Assembly: GCF_023336935.1 (NCBI RefSeq)
Contig: NZ_JAMBLR010000003.1
Span: 1 to 64,000 of the forward strand
Source: Phascolarctobacterium sp. ET69
GTDB lineage: Bacteria > Bacillota > Negativicutes > Acidaminococcales > Acidaminococcaceae
Reading direction: 5' to 3'
Length of the DNA stretch: 64,000 bases
Part shown: positions 16,815-26,312 of the stretch, piece by piece
Layout: each line of letters opens with the position of its first letter
Numbering within the stretch: the stretch's first letter is position 1
Position numbers and translations under genes: made by a program
Notes under the pieces: generated by a model
What the model saw: the letters and a program-made list of their open reading frames with translations, nothing else
Told to the model about the DNA's origin: nothing
Databases searched by the model: none

Positions 16815-17933
16815 TTGAATACTTATTATAATCCGGTAAGAACTTATCAGGGAGTTGGCAGCCTTTCGGTATTGCCGCAGCTGGTAAACGGTTTGAACCC
16901 CAAAAAAATTTTGCTGCTTATCTGGGATAAAAGCGTGCTTGAAAACCGTTACATAAAAGAAACGGCAGCCGCTTTTGCAGATATTTTAACAATAAAAACC
17001 TTTGCCTGGTCTAACCCGGAAATGTTTCAGTTATATGAAATTTATAATGAAACCAAAAACGAAAATTATGAACTGGTTATTGCCGTCGGCGGCGGCAGTG
17101 TGCTGGATGTAGGCAAATCACTGTGCTGCCTGTATGCCAAACCGGTGGATTCGCTGGAAACCATGCGCAATATGATTGCCGCAAAAACTTACAGCAAACC
17201 GCACTGCAAGTGGATTGGCGTTCCGACAACGGCAGGCACCGGCAGCGAAGTAACCTGCTGGGCCACTGTGTGGGATTCCGAGCACAACAAAAAATATTCC
17301 GTAGATACGCAGGACAATTACGCTTACGCAGCTGTTATCGACCCTGTGCTGGCATCTTCCATGCCGGTTAAGCTGGCAGTTTCTTCTGCGCTGGACGCAG
17401 TATGCCACGCGGCGGAAAGTTACTGGGCCAAGGCGGGCAACACTGTATCGCGCGCGGCGGCGCTTGCTGCCATTAAAATTATTATGGAAAATATCGACGG
17501 GCTTTTGTGCGGCAAGGAAGAAGCGCACGACGCCATGGCGCAGGGCAGTATGCTGGCCGGGCTGGCATTCAGCAATACGCGCACTACGGCCTGCCATTCC
17601 ATTTCTTACCCGCTGACAATGAAATACCATATTCCGCACGGCGTTGCGGTAAGCATGCTTTTGGCACCGGTTATGCGTTTAAACCAGCCTTACATTAAAA
17701 ACAGAAAAGAACTGTTTGGTGCTTTTGGTGTTGAAAATGTCAGCGAGCTTTCGGAAAAAGTTACCGCTATTCTTGAAAAATCCGGCAGCCCGGCTAAATT
17801 AAGCCAGTGGGGCGCTAACGAAAGCGACTTTGAAGAACTTGTTGCCCACAGTATGACCAAAGGCCGCGCCGATAACAACCCGGCCGAGCTTACTGCCGTT
17901 AATGTTGAAGAAATTTTAAGAAGCGTATTTTAA
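16815..17933 (+). CDS. iron-containing alcohol dehydrogenase (phosphonoacetaldehyde or acetaldehyde reductase)
   Basis: A 372-residue group III alcohol dehydrogenase with NAD(P)-binding GGGSVLDVGK and PTTAGTGSEVT, and metal ligands in the DAVCHAAES and IPHG segments. Relatives beside phosphonate genes (PhpC type) reduce phosphonoacetaldehyde to 2-hydroxyethylphosphonate. Here, between phnX and phnD, it could instead remove the acetaldehyde made by PhnX as ethanol. The sequence alone cannot decide. The TTG start at 16815 is supported by GGGAGGG (16801-16807) and placement 16 bases after phnX. Confidence 0.8.
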   Translation: MNTYYNPVRTYQGVGSLSVLPQLVNGLNPKKILLLIWDKSVLENRYIKETAAAFADILTIKTFAWSNPEMFQLYEIYNETKNENYELVIAVGGGSVLDVGKSLCCLYAKPVDSLETMRNMIAAKTYSKPHCKWIGVPTTAGTGSEVTCWATVWDSEHNKKYSVDTQDNYAYAAVIDPVLASSMPVKLAVSSALDAVCHAAESYWAKAGNTVSRAAALAAIKIIMENIDGLLCGKEEAHDAMAQGSMLAGLAFSNTRTTACHSISYPLTMKYHIPHGVAVSMLLAPVMRLNQPYIKNRKELFGAFGVENVSELSEKVTAILEKSGSPAKLSQWGANESDFEELVAHSMTKGRADNNPAELTAVNVEEILRSVF

Positions 17934-17950
17934 CAAGGGGGATTTAAATT

Positions 17951-18865
17951 ATGAAAAAGAGTATCGCATGTGTTTTATTATCTGCCATGGTAGCTTTTGG
18001 CAGTTTTGCAGCAGGCTGCGGCGGCAACAGCCAGCAGGCCGAAAAGAAAACTTTTACCATCGCTTATGCGCCGAATGAATCCACAACGGACAGCACCGAT
18101 GCCAGAAGCACTCTTGCCAAAGACCTTGGCAAAGTAATTAACATGGAAGTTAAGGAAATTCAGGCAAGTGATTATACAGCCATTATTGAAGCGCTGCGCA
18201 CCGGCAAGGCCGATATGGCATATATGGGCGCTTTGGCAGTTGCCATGGGCTCTGAACGCGCAGGCGTAACACCTATTGTTATGAAAGCCCCTAACGGCGA
18301 TAAAGCGCAGGCTGTTTACCATTCCGTATTTGTTACCCAAAAGGATAACAACGAAATCAACAGCATTAAAGATTTTAAGGGCAAAACTATTGCCTTTGTT
18401 GACCCGGATTCCACTTCCGGCAATCTGGTGCCGACTTCCGAAATTATGAAAGCATTTCCGGATTTACATTTAACCAATGAAAAAATCCATACCAACGGCG
18501 AATTTTTTGAAGCCGTAAGTTTCTCCGGCAAGCATCAGGCAGGCCTGCAGGCCGTAATTAAAGGCGATGTGGACATTGTGCCTATTTCCGACCAGATTAT
18601 GGCAAGCGAATTTAAAAACGGCAACGCCGATGAAAACGCCGTTAAAGTTGTTCATTCTTCGGCAGCCATTCCGGCAGAAGCTATGGTTGTAAGCAAAACT
18701 GTTAATGAAGATTTGAAGAAAACCTTAACCAAATTCCTGGTTGAATACAACAATAAAGATTATTTTGACAAGGTAATCAAAAAAGCCGATGCCCGTTTTG
18801 TGGAATGCAGCATGGAAGATTACCAGCCGATTGTAGAACTTAACAAAAATATTAATACTCATTAA
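17951..18865 (+). CDS. phnD: phosphonate ABC transporter, binding lipoprotein PhnD
   Basis: A 304-residue lipoprotein (Cys23 in FAAGCGG) of the phosphate/phosphite/phosphonate-binding family. It carries FTIAYAPNESTTDS, a DYTAIIEALRTGKADMAYMGALA block and the SGNLVP ligand-binding region. It delivers phosphonate to PhnC/PhnE. It begins 17 bases after the alcohol dehydrogenase. Which phosphorus compound it prefers (AEP, other phosphonates, phosphite) is open. Confidence 0.88.
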   Translation: MKKSIACVLLSAMVAFGSFAAGCGGNSQQAEKKTFTIAYAPNESTTDSTDARSTLAKDLGKVINMEVKEIQASDYTAIIEALRTGKADMAYMGALAVAMGSERAGVTPIVMKAPNGDKAQAVYHSVFVTQKDNNEINSIKDFKGKTIAFVDPDSTSGNLVPTSEIMKAFPDLHLTNEKIHTNGEFFEAVSFSGKHQAGLQAVIKGDVDIVPISDQIMASEFKNGNADENAVKVVHSSAAIPAEAMVVSKTVNEDLKKTLTKFLVEYNNKDYFDKVIKKADARFVECSMEDYQPIVELNKNINTH

Positions 18866-18897
18866 TAGGTTTTAGCCTGATGGCGGGAGAATGTTTT

Positions 18898-19704
18898 ATG
18901 GAACCTGTTTTGAAATTTGTAAATGTAAATAAATACTATAATAATAACGTGCATGCGCTGCATAATATTTCTTTGGAAATTGCCGCAGGGGAGTTTGTAT
19001 CGGTAATTGGCCCCAGCGGCAGCGGCAAAAGCACATTGCTGCGTACGGTAAACAGGCTGATTGATGTTTCGGACGGAGAAATTTTTCTGGACGGTGAAGA
19101 TATTACCGGTATCGGCGGCAAAAAGCTGCGCGCGGTACGCCGCAAGGTTGGCATGATTTTCCAGAACTATAACCTTGTATACCGTCTTTCCGTATTGCAA
19201 AACGTGCTGCATGGTTATTTAGGTTATCTTGACGGCATTAAAGGCATTTTGGGAATTTACCCCGAAGAAGAAAAGCTGCGTGCCATCGGCCTGCTTGAAG
19301 AAATGGGGCTGGGCGCATTCTGCTATAACCGTGCGGCCGATTTATCCGGCGGGCAGAAACAGCGCGTAGGTATTGCCCGGGCAATTATGCAGCGCCCCAA
19401 AATTATGCTGGCCGATGAACCGATTGCCTCGCTTGACCCTTCCAGCGCCAAAAACATCATGGATATTCTGGCAGGGCTTGTTAAAGAGCGGCAGATAACC
19501 TGTATTGTAAATTTACATCAGCTTGAGGTTGCCAAAAAATATTCTACCCGCATTATCGGTTTATCCAAAGGCACGATTGTGTTTGACGGAAAACCGGAAG
19601 AATTAACGGACGAGGTTGTGGAAAAAATATACGGCACAAGCAGTGCCAATTTAATAGGAGGGGCAGAAAGTGAAGAACAGCATATCAGTTATGCCGCCTG
19701 CTGA
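18898..19704 (+). CDS. phnC: phosphonate ABC transporter ATPase PhnC
   Basis: A 268-residue ATPase with Walker A GPSGSGKST, signature LSGGQKQRVGIARAI, Walker B IMLADEPIASLDP and the PhnC-type ending that discusses LHQLEVAKKY. The ATG at 18898 behind GGGAGA is chosen over the in-frame start 18 bases upstream. It overlaps the start of the first phnE by 35 bases. Confidence 0.93.
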   Translation: MEPVLKFVNVNKYYNNNVHALHNISLEIAAGEFVSVIGPSGSGKSTLLRTVNRLIDVSDGEIFLDGEDITGIGGKKLRAVRRKVGMIFQNYNLVYRLSVLQNVLHGYLGYLDGIKGILGIYPEEEKLRAIGLLEEMGLGAFCYNRAADLSGGQKQRVGIARAIMQRPKIMLADEPIASLDPSSAKNIMDILAGLVKERQITCIVNLHQLEVAKKYSTRIIGLSKGTIVFDGKPEELTDEVVEKIYGTSSANLIGGAESEEQHISYAAC

Positions 19705-20470
19705 AAAAAGAATATACAACATCTTTTTTGTGGTTATTGTGCTGTTGTACGCTGTATGCAGCTTCTTTACGGAGTTTTCGCCTCTGGCGGTATTTGCCAA
19801 TCTCGACCAGTTCTGGATTTTCCTTTCAGAAGATTTCTTTCCGCCGCAGTTTCCGACGGATATAAGAATGTACAATATTCTGGACAGCGTGGGCGTAACC
19901 ATTGCCATGGCAATTTCTTCAACCACTATTGCCGGAATACTGGCGTTTTTTACGGCGCTTTTTGCGAGCGAACTGGTATCGCCGTTTCCCAAATGCGCCA
20001 AATTTGTGCGCGGCTTTGCTACCTTTTTGCGCAATATACCGGCGCTTGTCTGGGCATTTATACTGTTTTCCTCACTCGGCATAGGCACGGGCGTTGGTTT
20101 TGCGGCGCTTTTAATAACCAGCTTTGCCTTTATGGTAAGGGCGTTTACAGAAACAATGGAAGATATTTCGGTAGACTGCCTTGAAAGTCTGGAAGCGGTC
20201 GGCGCAGGTTTCTGGCAGCGCGTGGCGCACGGCATCGTGCCTTCGTGCATCAGCGGTTTTCTGGCGTGGTTTTTGTACTGCATCGAGGTTAACGTCAGGG
20301 CGTCAACCATTGTAGGCATGGTTGGCGGCGGCGGTGTCGGCATGGTGCTGTTTTCGTACATCAAATCGTTTAATTACCACATGGCCTTTACCGTTATTTT
20401 AATTATAGCGGCGGTTGTAATTTTGGTTGACAGAATTACCGGCAAAATAAGAAAGGAACTGGAACAATGA
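19670..20470 (+). CDS. phnE: phosphonate ABC transporter permease PhnE (first)
   Basis: A 266-residue inner-membrane permease with about six hydrophobic segments and a typical ABC permease loop (ESLEAVGAGFWQRVAHGIVP) that contacts PhnC. The GTG start at 19670 lies inside phnC behind TAGGAGGGG. The stop overlaps the ATG of the second permease, so translation is coupled. Confidence 0.93.
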   Translation: MKNSISVMPPAEKRIYNIFFVVIVLLYAVCSFFTEFSPLAVFANLDQFWIFLSEDFFPPQFPTDIRMYNILDSVGVTIAMAISSTTIAGILAFFTALFASELVSPFPKCAKFVRGFATFLRNIPALVWAFILFSSLGIGTGVGFAALLITSFAFMVRAFTETMEDISVDCLESLEAVGAGFWQRVAHGIVPSCISGFLAWFLYCIEVNVRASTIVGMVGGGGVGMVLFSYIKSFNYHMAFTVILIIAAVVILVDRITGKIRKELEQ

Positions 20471-21297
20471 AAGAGCCATCAGCGCAAAGCACGGTTGCTG
20501 TCCGTTATGGGTTTAACCATAAAATTAAAACAGAATGTGCTTACCAAAATAAAGCCATACCCGTATTTTTAGGAAGTACAGCCGCATTGTGCGTGCTCAG
20601 CCTTTTATATCTTGACGTTGACTGGATAAAGCTTGCCGGCCGTGTGCCGGATATGGGCAGTATATTTTACCGCCTGGCACAGTTCGATTTTAAATATATG
20701 GATTTAATTGCCGCGGCGATGTGGGAAACGCTTTCCATTACGGTGCTTTCCACATTGTACAGTGTTATTTTAGGTTTGTTTTTTGGCATGTTTGCGGCAG
20801 AAAATATTTTCCGTATGCGCTGGCTGTCGGTACTGGTGCAGTCATGGTTTACCTTTTTGCGTGCCGTGCCGACGCCGGTATGGGTGCTTTTAATGATGGT
20901 GTGCCTCGGTATGGGGCCTGCCGCCGGTATTGCCGGTTTGTGCGTGCATACAACGGCGTTTTTTACCCGTGCTTTCGCACAGAGCTTTGAAAGCATCCCG
21001 CAGGAAACTATCGAAGCGCTGGAGGCAACCGGCGTTGGCAGAATAGGCGTATTCTTTAACGCCGTGCTGCCTGCGGCACTTTCGCAGCTGGTAGCGTGGA
21101 TTGCCATGCGCTTTGAAATAAACTTTTCGGAATGTGCCATTTTGGGCATGATTGGCGCGGGCGGCATTGGTTTTATCATTGCGCGCAGCATACAGGGCTA
21201 TGAATACGGCACGGCAGGCGTGGCAATTGTGCTGGTGTTTGCCTTTGCCTATTCCATTGAAAGACTGTTCATTTTCATTAAAAATAAAATCCGTTGA
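20467..21297 (+). CDS. phnE: phosphonate ABC transporter permease PhnE (second)
   Basis: A 276-residue permease homologous to the preceding gene, with coupling loop EALEATGVGRIGVFFNAVLP. Two different PhnE subunits probably form a heterodimeric channel, as in several Gram-positive phnCDEE operons. It overlaps the previous gene at ATGA and ends the operon before a strong terminator. Confidence 0.93.
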   Translation: MKEPSAQSTVAVRYGFNHKIKTECAYQNKAIPVFLGSTAALCVLSLLYLDVDWIKLAGRVPDMGSIFYRLAQFDFKYMDLIAAAMWETLSITVLSTLYSVILGLFFGMFAAENIFRMRWLSVLVQSWFTFLRAVPTPVWVLLMMVCLGMGPAAGIAGLCVHTTAFFTRAFAQSFESIPQETIEALEATGVGRIGVFFNAVLPAALSQLVAWIAMRFEINFSECAILGMIGAGGIGFIIARSIQGYEYGTAGVAIVLVFAFAYSIERLFIFIKNKIR

Positions 21298-21313
21298 ATT
21301 GCTTTAATTTTAA

Positions 21314-21347
21314 ACCCGCAGGCAGAGCCCTGCGGGTAATTTTTTTG
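21314..21347 (+). terminator. intrinsic terminator of the phnX-phnDCEE operon
   Basis: ACCCGCAGG (21314-21322) pairs with CCTGCGGGT (21329-21337), followed by AATTTTTTT. Confidence 0.9.
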
Positions 21348-21377
21348 TCTACTCTAAAATTTTACGGCGTGCGGATA

Positions 21378-21386
21378 TGGTATAAT
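21378..21386 (+). promoter_or_regulatory. extended -10 promoter of the RhuM gene
   Basis: TGG followed by TATAAT (21381-21386), 26 bases before the start codon. No good -35 was seen. Confidence 0.55.
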
Positions 21387-21411
21387 AAATAAAAAAAGTT
21401 TAGAGGTTATT

Positions 21412-22410
21412 ATGAACGAAATTCAGTTTTTGCTGTATAACACACCGGATGAAAATATAAAAGTAAACGTAATTGTTAAGGATGAAACTCTATGGCTGAC
21501 GCAAAAAGCAATGGCGGAGCTGTTTGACGTAAATTCTCAAGCTATAACTAAACATTTAAAAAATATTTTTGATGAAGGAGAACTTTCTAAAAAGGCAACT
21601 TGTTCCAAAATGGAACAAGTTCAAAAAGAAGGAGAAAGATTAGTAAAACGCAATGTGGAGTTTTACAATCTTGATGCCATTATTTCCGTTGGTTACCGTG
21701 TAAATTCGCAAAAGGCAACTAAATTTCGTATATGGGCAACCGCTATTTTAAAAGAATATATTCAAAAGGGTTTTGTGCTTGATGACGAGCGTTTAAAACA
21801 GGGTAATACGGTTTTCGGCAAAGATTACTTCCGCGAATTGCTGGAACGCATCCGTTCTATTCGTGCCAGCGAAAGAAGGATTTGGCAGCAGATTACGGAT
21901 ATTTTTGCCGAGTGCAGTATTGATTACGACCCCAAGTCTCAGACTACGCGCCAGTTCTACGCTATGGTGCAGAATAAATTTCATTACGCTATTGCCGGGC
22001 AGACGGCGGCAGAAATTGTATATAACAACGCCGACCACACCAAAGAAAATATGGGTTTGACGACGTGGAAATATGCTCCGGACGGGCGCATTTTAAAAAG
22101 TGATGTTACCGTTGCCAAGAACTATCTGCCGGAAGAACAAATACGCCGTTTGGAACGCGCTATTACAGGTTATTTTGATTACATAGAAGATTTGGTAGAA
22201 CGTGAAAACACTTTTACCATGGAAGAATTTGCCGCCAGCGTTAACGAGTTTTTAGCATTCCGCAGATATAAGATATTAAAAGATAACGGCAGAATATCAC
22301 GCCGACAAGCGGAAGAAAAAGCTGCCGCCGAATATAACGAATTTAATAAAACACAAAAGATAGTATCTGATTTTGATAAACTGATAGCGAGTAGTAAAAA
22401 TAAATTTTAA
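21412..22410 (+). CDS. RhuM (virulence-associated, Virul_fac) family protein
   Basis: A 332-residue cytoplasmic protein with the RhuM pattern: VKDETLWLTQKAMAELFDVNSQAITKHL at about 23-50, FYNLDAIISVGYRVNS near 83, and a C-terminal FDKLIA segment. The family is scattered in genomes, often in islands or beside restriction or toxin genes. The N-terminal part looks like a KilA-N/Rha-type DNA-binding module. Its biochemical role is unknown. It is a single gene with its own promoter, separating the two phosphonate blocks, which suggests acquisition by transfer. Confidence 0.85.
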   Translation: MNEIQFLLYNTPDENIKVNVIVKDETLWLTQKAMAELFDVNSQAITKHLKNIFDEGELSKKATCSKMEQVQKEGERLVKRNVEFYNLDAIISVGYRVNSQKATKFRIWATAILKEYIQKGFVLDDERLKQGNTVFGKDYFRELLERIRSIRASERRIWQQITDIFAECSIDYDPKSQTTRQFYAMVQNKFHYAIAGQTAAEIVYNNADHTKENMGLTTWKYAPDGRILKSDVTVAKNYLPEEQIRRLERAITGYFDYIEDLVERENTFTMEEFAASVNEFLAFRRYKILKDNGRISRRQAEEKAAAEYNEFNKTQKIVSDFDKLIASSKNKF

Positions 22411-22499
22411 AATGTTAATCAATCATTAATTTTGCTTTTTGCCGCCAGTTATTGTACAATATTAAGATAGTGAAATGTAAAACCTAAGGAGCGATAAAT

Positions 22500-23606
22500 G
22501 TGAGTACAAATTTAGAAGTAGGTATTGTAGGCCTGCCTAACGTAGGCAAAAGCACGCTGTTTAATGCTATTACCAAAGCAGGGGCAGAAGCTGCCAACTA
22601 TCCTTTCTGCACCATAGAGCCGAATGTGGGCGTTGTAGATGTGCCTGATGCGCGCCTTAAAGTGCTGGGCGAAATGTTCAAATCCAAAAAAATCGTGCCT
22701 GCCGCCATGCGCTTTGTCGATATCGCAGGGCTTGTAAAAGGCGCGTCCAAAGGCGAAGGCCTCGGCAATAAATTCCTTGCGCATATCCGCGAGGTTGACG
22801 CCGTTGCGCAGGTTGTGCGCTGCTTTGAAGACGGCAATATTACGCACGTGGAAGGCAGCATTAACCCGCTGCGCGATATTGAAATCATCAATACCGAATT
22901 GTGCCTTGCCGATATGGAAACCGTGGAAAAACGCCAGGAACGCCTTGTTAAGTTGTTAAAAACCGGCGATAAAAAAGTGCCGGTGGAAAAAGCCGTTCTC
23001 GATAAGGTTATGGAGGGCCTTGGCGAAGCCGTTCCGGCACGCCGCCTTGGGCTGACCGATGAAGAAAAGGAATTTTTGACAGAGCTGCACCTTTTAACTA
23101 TGAAACCGGTGCTGTATGTTGCCAATGTTGCCGAAGATGAAGTTGCAGCGCCGGAAAACAACCCGCATGTACAGGCTGTTATGAAATATGCCGAAGAAGA
23201 AGGCGCCGAAACGATTGTTGTTTCCGCCAAGATGGAATCGGAAATTGCCGAACTGCCGGAGGACGAAGCCAAAGAATTTCTGGAAATGGCAGGGCTTGAA
23301 GAAGCAGGCCTTGACCGCCTGATTAAAGCCGGTTTTAAACTGTTGGGCTTGATGACCTATTTAACCGCCGGTGAAACCGAAAGCCGTGCCTGGACCATTA
23401 AACGCGGCACCAAAGCACCTCAGGCAGCCGGTAAAATTCACAGCGATTTTGAACGCGGCTTTATCCGTGCAGAGATTGTATCTTATGATGACCTTGTAGC
23501 GTGCGGCAGCAAAGCGGCAGCGCGTGATAAAGGCCTTGTACGCCTTGAAGGCAAGGATTATGTAATGCAGGACGGCGACGTTGTGGAATTCCGTTTCAAC
23601 GTATAA
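22500..23606 (+). CDS. ychF: redox-regulated ATPase YchF (Obg-family)
   Basis: A 368-residue universal P-loop NTPase. The G1 motif GLPNVGKST (about 11-19) and the switch region VDIAGLVKGASKGEGLGNKFL are present. The usual guanine-specificity motif is replaced, which in YchF gives ATP use. The C-terminal TGS domain ends near DYVMQDGDVVEFRFNV. It associates with ribosomes and the oxidative-stress response. The GTG start at 22500 lies behind AAGGAG. In Bacillus its orthologue sits next to rpsF-ssb-rpsR near the origin; here it is 17 kb away. Confidence 0.96.
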   Translation: MSTNLEVGIVGLPNVGKSTLFNAITKAGAEAANYPFCTIEPNVGVVDVPDARLKVLGEMFKSKKIVPAAMRFVDIAGLVKGASKGEGLGNKFLAHIREVDAVAQVVRCFEDGNITHVEGSINPLRDIEIINTELCLADMETVEKRQERLVKLLKTGDKKVPVEKAVLDKVMEGLGEAVPARRLGLTDEEKEFLTELHLLTMKPVLYVANVAEDEVAAPENNPHVQAVMKYAEEEGAETIVVSAKMESEIAELPEDEAKEFLEMAGLEEAGLDRLIKAGFKLLGLMTYLTAGETESRAWTIKRGTKAPQAAGKIHSDFERGFIRAEIVSYDDLVACGSKAAARDKGLVRLEGKDYVMQDGDVVEFRFNV

Positions 23607-23633
23607 TTAAAAATTTGCTGTTTACAGCATAAA

Positions 23634-23668
23634 GCAGACAGTGTTTAAAGCACTGCCTGCTTTTTTTT
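23634..23668 (+). terminator. intrinsic terminator of ychF
   Basis: GCAGACAGTG (23634-23643) pairs with CACTGCCTGC (23651-23660) with one mismatch, followed by eight T. Confidence 0.9.
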
Positions 23669-23862
23669 GCGGCTTTTTACGGCAATATTTTTGTTTCCGG
23701 TTAACATCATTAAGAAATTGTTTTGCTTGAGTTAGTAATGTAAAACTTGGGCAAAGTAGGGTTAAAAGGCGGTAAATACGCTTGCGGGGCGCAAAATGGC
23801 TGGTTAAAATAGGAAAAAAGACGCAAATATGAGCAGTTTTAATGAGTTATGGAGGAATAAAA

Positions 23863-24633
23863 ATGCTGCAATTAAAAAATATCCGCAAATCGTATGACGG
23901 CAAAGTCATTCTCGACAGTATTTCGCTGGATATTAATGACGGCGAGATAGTTTCTATTCTGGGGCCTTCCGGCAGCGGCAAAACAACGCTTTTGAACGCA
24001 ATTTTGGGGCTTACTGAAATTGACGGCGGGCAGATTATTTTTGACGGCAAAGACTTAACCAACGTGCCGATGAAAGACCGCGGCTTTAACATTGTATTTC
24101 AGGATTATGCATTGTTTCCGAATCTGAACGCCTACGAAAATATCGTTTACGGCCTGCGCAACAAACCGGGCATTTCCAGTGCTGAAGAAGTACAGGAACT
24201 TATCAGCCTGCTGGGCTTAAAAGAGCATTTAAACAAACGCATTGACCAGCTGAGCGGCGGGCAGAAGCAAAGGGTTGCCCTGGCGCGCACGCTGGTTATG
24301 AAACCGAAAATCCTGCTTTTGGACGAGCCTTTAAGCGCGCTGGACGGCGTTATTAAAGAATCCATCAAAGAGCGTATTCAGCTTATAGCCAAGCAGTATC
24401 ATTTAACCACCATCATTGTTACGCACGACCCGGAAGAAGCGCTGACGCTTTCCGACAAGGTGCTGATTATCAACGAAGGGCAGATTTCCCAGTTCGACCA
24501 GCCGCATGTAATTGTTACCCAGCCGCGCACTCAGTTTGTGGAAAAATTTATTTTGTCGCAGCTGCGCATTAAGCGCGATAATATTTTCCGCCTGTTTGGC
24601 GAACCTTGTGCTTTTGCCGGAGTTGCAAGATGA
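23863..24633 (+). CDS. phnT: 2-aminoethylphosphonate ABC transporter ATPase (PhnT-type)
   Basis: A 256-residue ATPase of the spermidine/iron/phosphonate importer class: Walker A GPSGSGKTT near residue 37, signature LSGGQKQRVALARTL, Walker B ILLLDEPLSALDG. It lacks the long regulatory tail of PotA or MalK. The order ATPase, fused permease, binding protein, phnW points to AEP import. The ATG at 23863 follows GGAGGA. Its stop overlaps the permease start at ATGA. Confidence 0.82.
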   Translation: MLQLKNIRKSYDGKVILDSISLDINDGEIVSILGPSGSGKTTLLNAILGLTEIDGGQIIFDGKDLTNVPMKDRGFNIVFQDYALFPNLNAYENIVYGLRNKPGISSAEEVQELISLLGLKEHLNKRIDQLSGGQKQRVALARTLVMKPKILLLDEPLSALDGVIKESIKERIQLIAKQYHLTTIIVTHDPEEALTLSDKVLIINEGQISQFDQPHVIVTQPRTQFVEKFILSQLRIKRDNIFRLFGEPCAFAGVAR

Positions 24634-26312
24634 ACAGAAAAAGTTTTGAATTAAAATTTTGTTTTTTGTTTGTAAGCATTGCGTTTGCTTTCTTTTTGGG
24701 GCTGCCGCTGGCAAACCTGGCATACAAATCCTTACAGACAGGCAGCGGCACAGGCCTTGGCAATTATGCCGCCATTTTAACTGACGATGCCTTTTTAACG
24801 GCGTTCCGCAACAGCTTTGCAATATCGGCCCTGGAAGCTGCCATTACCACGGCTGCGGCGTTTATACTGGCTTACGGGCTGCATTTAACGCGCATACCGG
24901 GCAAAATAAAAGAAGGCTTGCAGCTTGTGGTTATGATGCCGATGTTCCTGCCTTCCATTACCTACGGCTTTGCCGTTATTTACTCTTTCGGCAAGCAGGG
25001 GCTGATAACAAAACTTGTCGGTGAGCAGCTGTTTCCGATTTACGGCTTCTGGGGGCTTTTGATTTCGTTTATTGTTTATACCCTGCCGCCGGCGTTTTTG
25101 GTGCTGTATAATGCGTTCTTTTATATCGACAAGAACTTTATTACGGTATCGAAAATTATGGGCGACAGCCCGCTGCGCACTTTGTGGATGACGAGTGTGC
25201 GCCCGCTTTTGGGCAGCCTGATGGCGGCGTTCATTTTATCGTTTTTCCTCAGCTTTACGGATTTCGGCATTCCGGTATCCATCGGCGGCGAATACAATAT
25301 GATTGCCGTTGAGCTGTATATGAAAATGATGGGCGCCCTGCCTGATTTTGAACGCGGCAGTGTTATAGCAATGGCAATGCTGGTGCCTTCTGTTATCAGC
25401 GTTATGCTGCTCCGCTATATGGAAAAATTCAATTTCCGCTATAACAAAATCAGCCGTTATGAGGTGCAGCGCTCCTTTATGCGCGACGGTGCTTTCGGCT
25501 TGTTTTTTGCAGCGGTTGCACTGCTGTTTGTTTCGGTTTTTGCCATTATGTTCATTGTGCCGTTTGTAAAAAGCTGGCCGTACCAGCCGGTGTTTACGCT
25601 TGACACCTTAAAACGCGTGCTCAGCGATAATTCGCTGGTGGATGTTTACGTAAACTCCTTAATGGTGGCTGGCATTACGGCGGTGGCAGGCACGGTGCTG
25701 TGCTACGCGGCAGCCATGGTTAATGCGCGCAGCGACCTTAACAAATACTGCAAAATTATTATGGACGTTATTGCCATGGTAACCAATACGGTGCCGGGCA
25801 TGGTGCTTGGCGTTGCATTCATCTTTATCTTTTCGGGTACGCCGCTGCAAAGCACGTTTGCAATTTTAATAATTGCCAACATCCTGCACTTTTTCACCAC
25901 GCCGTATTTAATGATTAAATCTTCGCTTTCCAAAATGAATGAATCGTGGGAAACCACGGGCCTTTTAATGGGCGATACCTGGCTTAAAACGGTAATTAAA
26001 GTAGTAATACCCAATTCAAGGGCAACCATTTGCCAGATGCTGAGCTACTTTTTCGTTAACGCCATGGTAACAATCAGCGCCATTGTTTTTCTGGCAGGTG
26101 CGCGGACAATGGTTATTACCACCAAAATTAAGGAGCTGCAATATTTTGAAAAATTTGACGCAGTGTTTGTATTGTCACTCCTGATTTTCTTTACCAACGT
26201 GGTGGCTAAAACCTTCTTCGACAAACTTGCTGAACAGGAGGAAATTCCTCTTTATAAAAAAATTAAAAATTTATTCAAAGCAAAGGAGAATCCCAATGAA
26301 AAATTTTGCTAA
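24630..26312 (+). CDS. 2-aminoethylphosphonate ABC transporter permease, fused two-domain form
   Basis: A 560-residue membrane protein made of two ABC permease domains joined head to tail (about 1-275 and 285-550). Each has six or so hydrophobic segments and its own coupling loop (VSKIMGDSPLRTLWMTSVRP and TTGLLMGDTWLKTVIKVVIP). One chain therefore forms the whole channel, as in the fused PhnU-like permeases known from the AEP transporter group. It is coupled to the ATPase by a 4-base overlap and overlaps the binding-protein gene by 17 bases. Ferric or thiamine importers share this layout, but the neighbours argue for AEP. Confidence 0.82.
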   Translation: MNRKSFELKFCFLFVSIAFAFFLGLPLANLAYKSLQTGSGTGLGNYAAILTDDAFLTAFRNSFAISALEAAITTAAAFILAYGLHLTRIPGKIKEGLQLVVMMPMFLPSITYGFAVIYSFGKQGLITKLVGEQLFPIYGFWGLLISFIVYTLPPAFLVLYNAFFYIDKNFITVSKIMGDSPLRTLWMTSVRPLLGSLMAAFILSFFLSFTDFGIPVSIGGEYNMIAVELYMKMMGALPDFERGSVIAMAMLVPSVISVMLLRYMEKFNFRYNKISRYEVQRSFMRDGAFGLFFAAVALLFVSVFAIMFIVPFVKSWPYQPVFTLDTLKRVLSDNSLVDVYVNSLMVAGITAVAGTVLCYAAAMVNARSDLNKYCKIIMDVIAMVTNTVPGMVLGVAFIFIFSGTPLQSTFAILIIANILHFFTTPYLMIKSSLSKMNESWETTGLLMGDTWLKTVIKVVIPNSRATICQMLSYFFVNAMVTISAIVFLAGARTMVITTKIKELQYFEKFDAVFVLSLLIFFTNVVAKTFFDKLAEQEEIPLYKKIKNLFKAKENPNEKFC

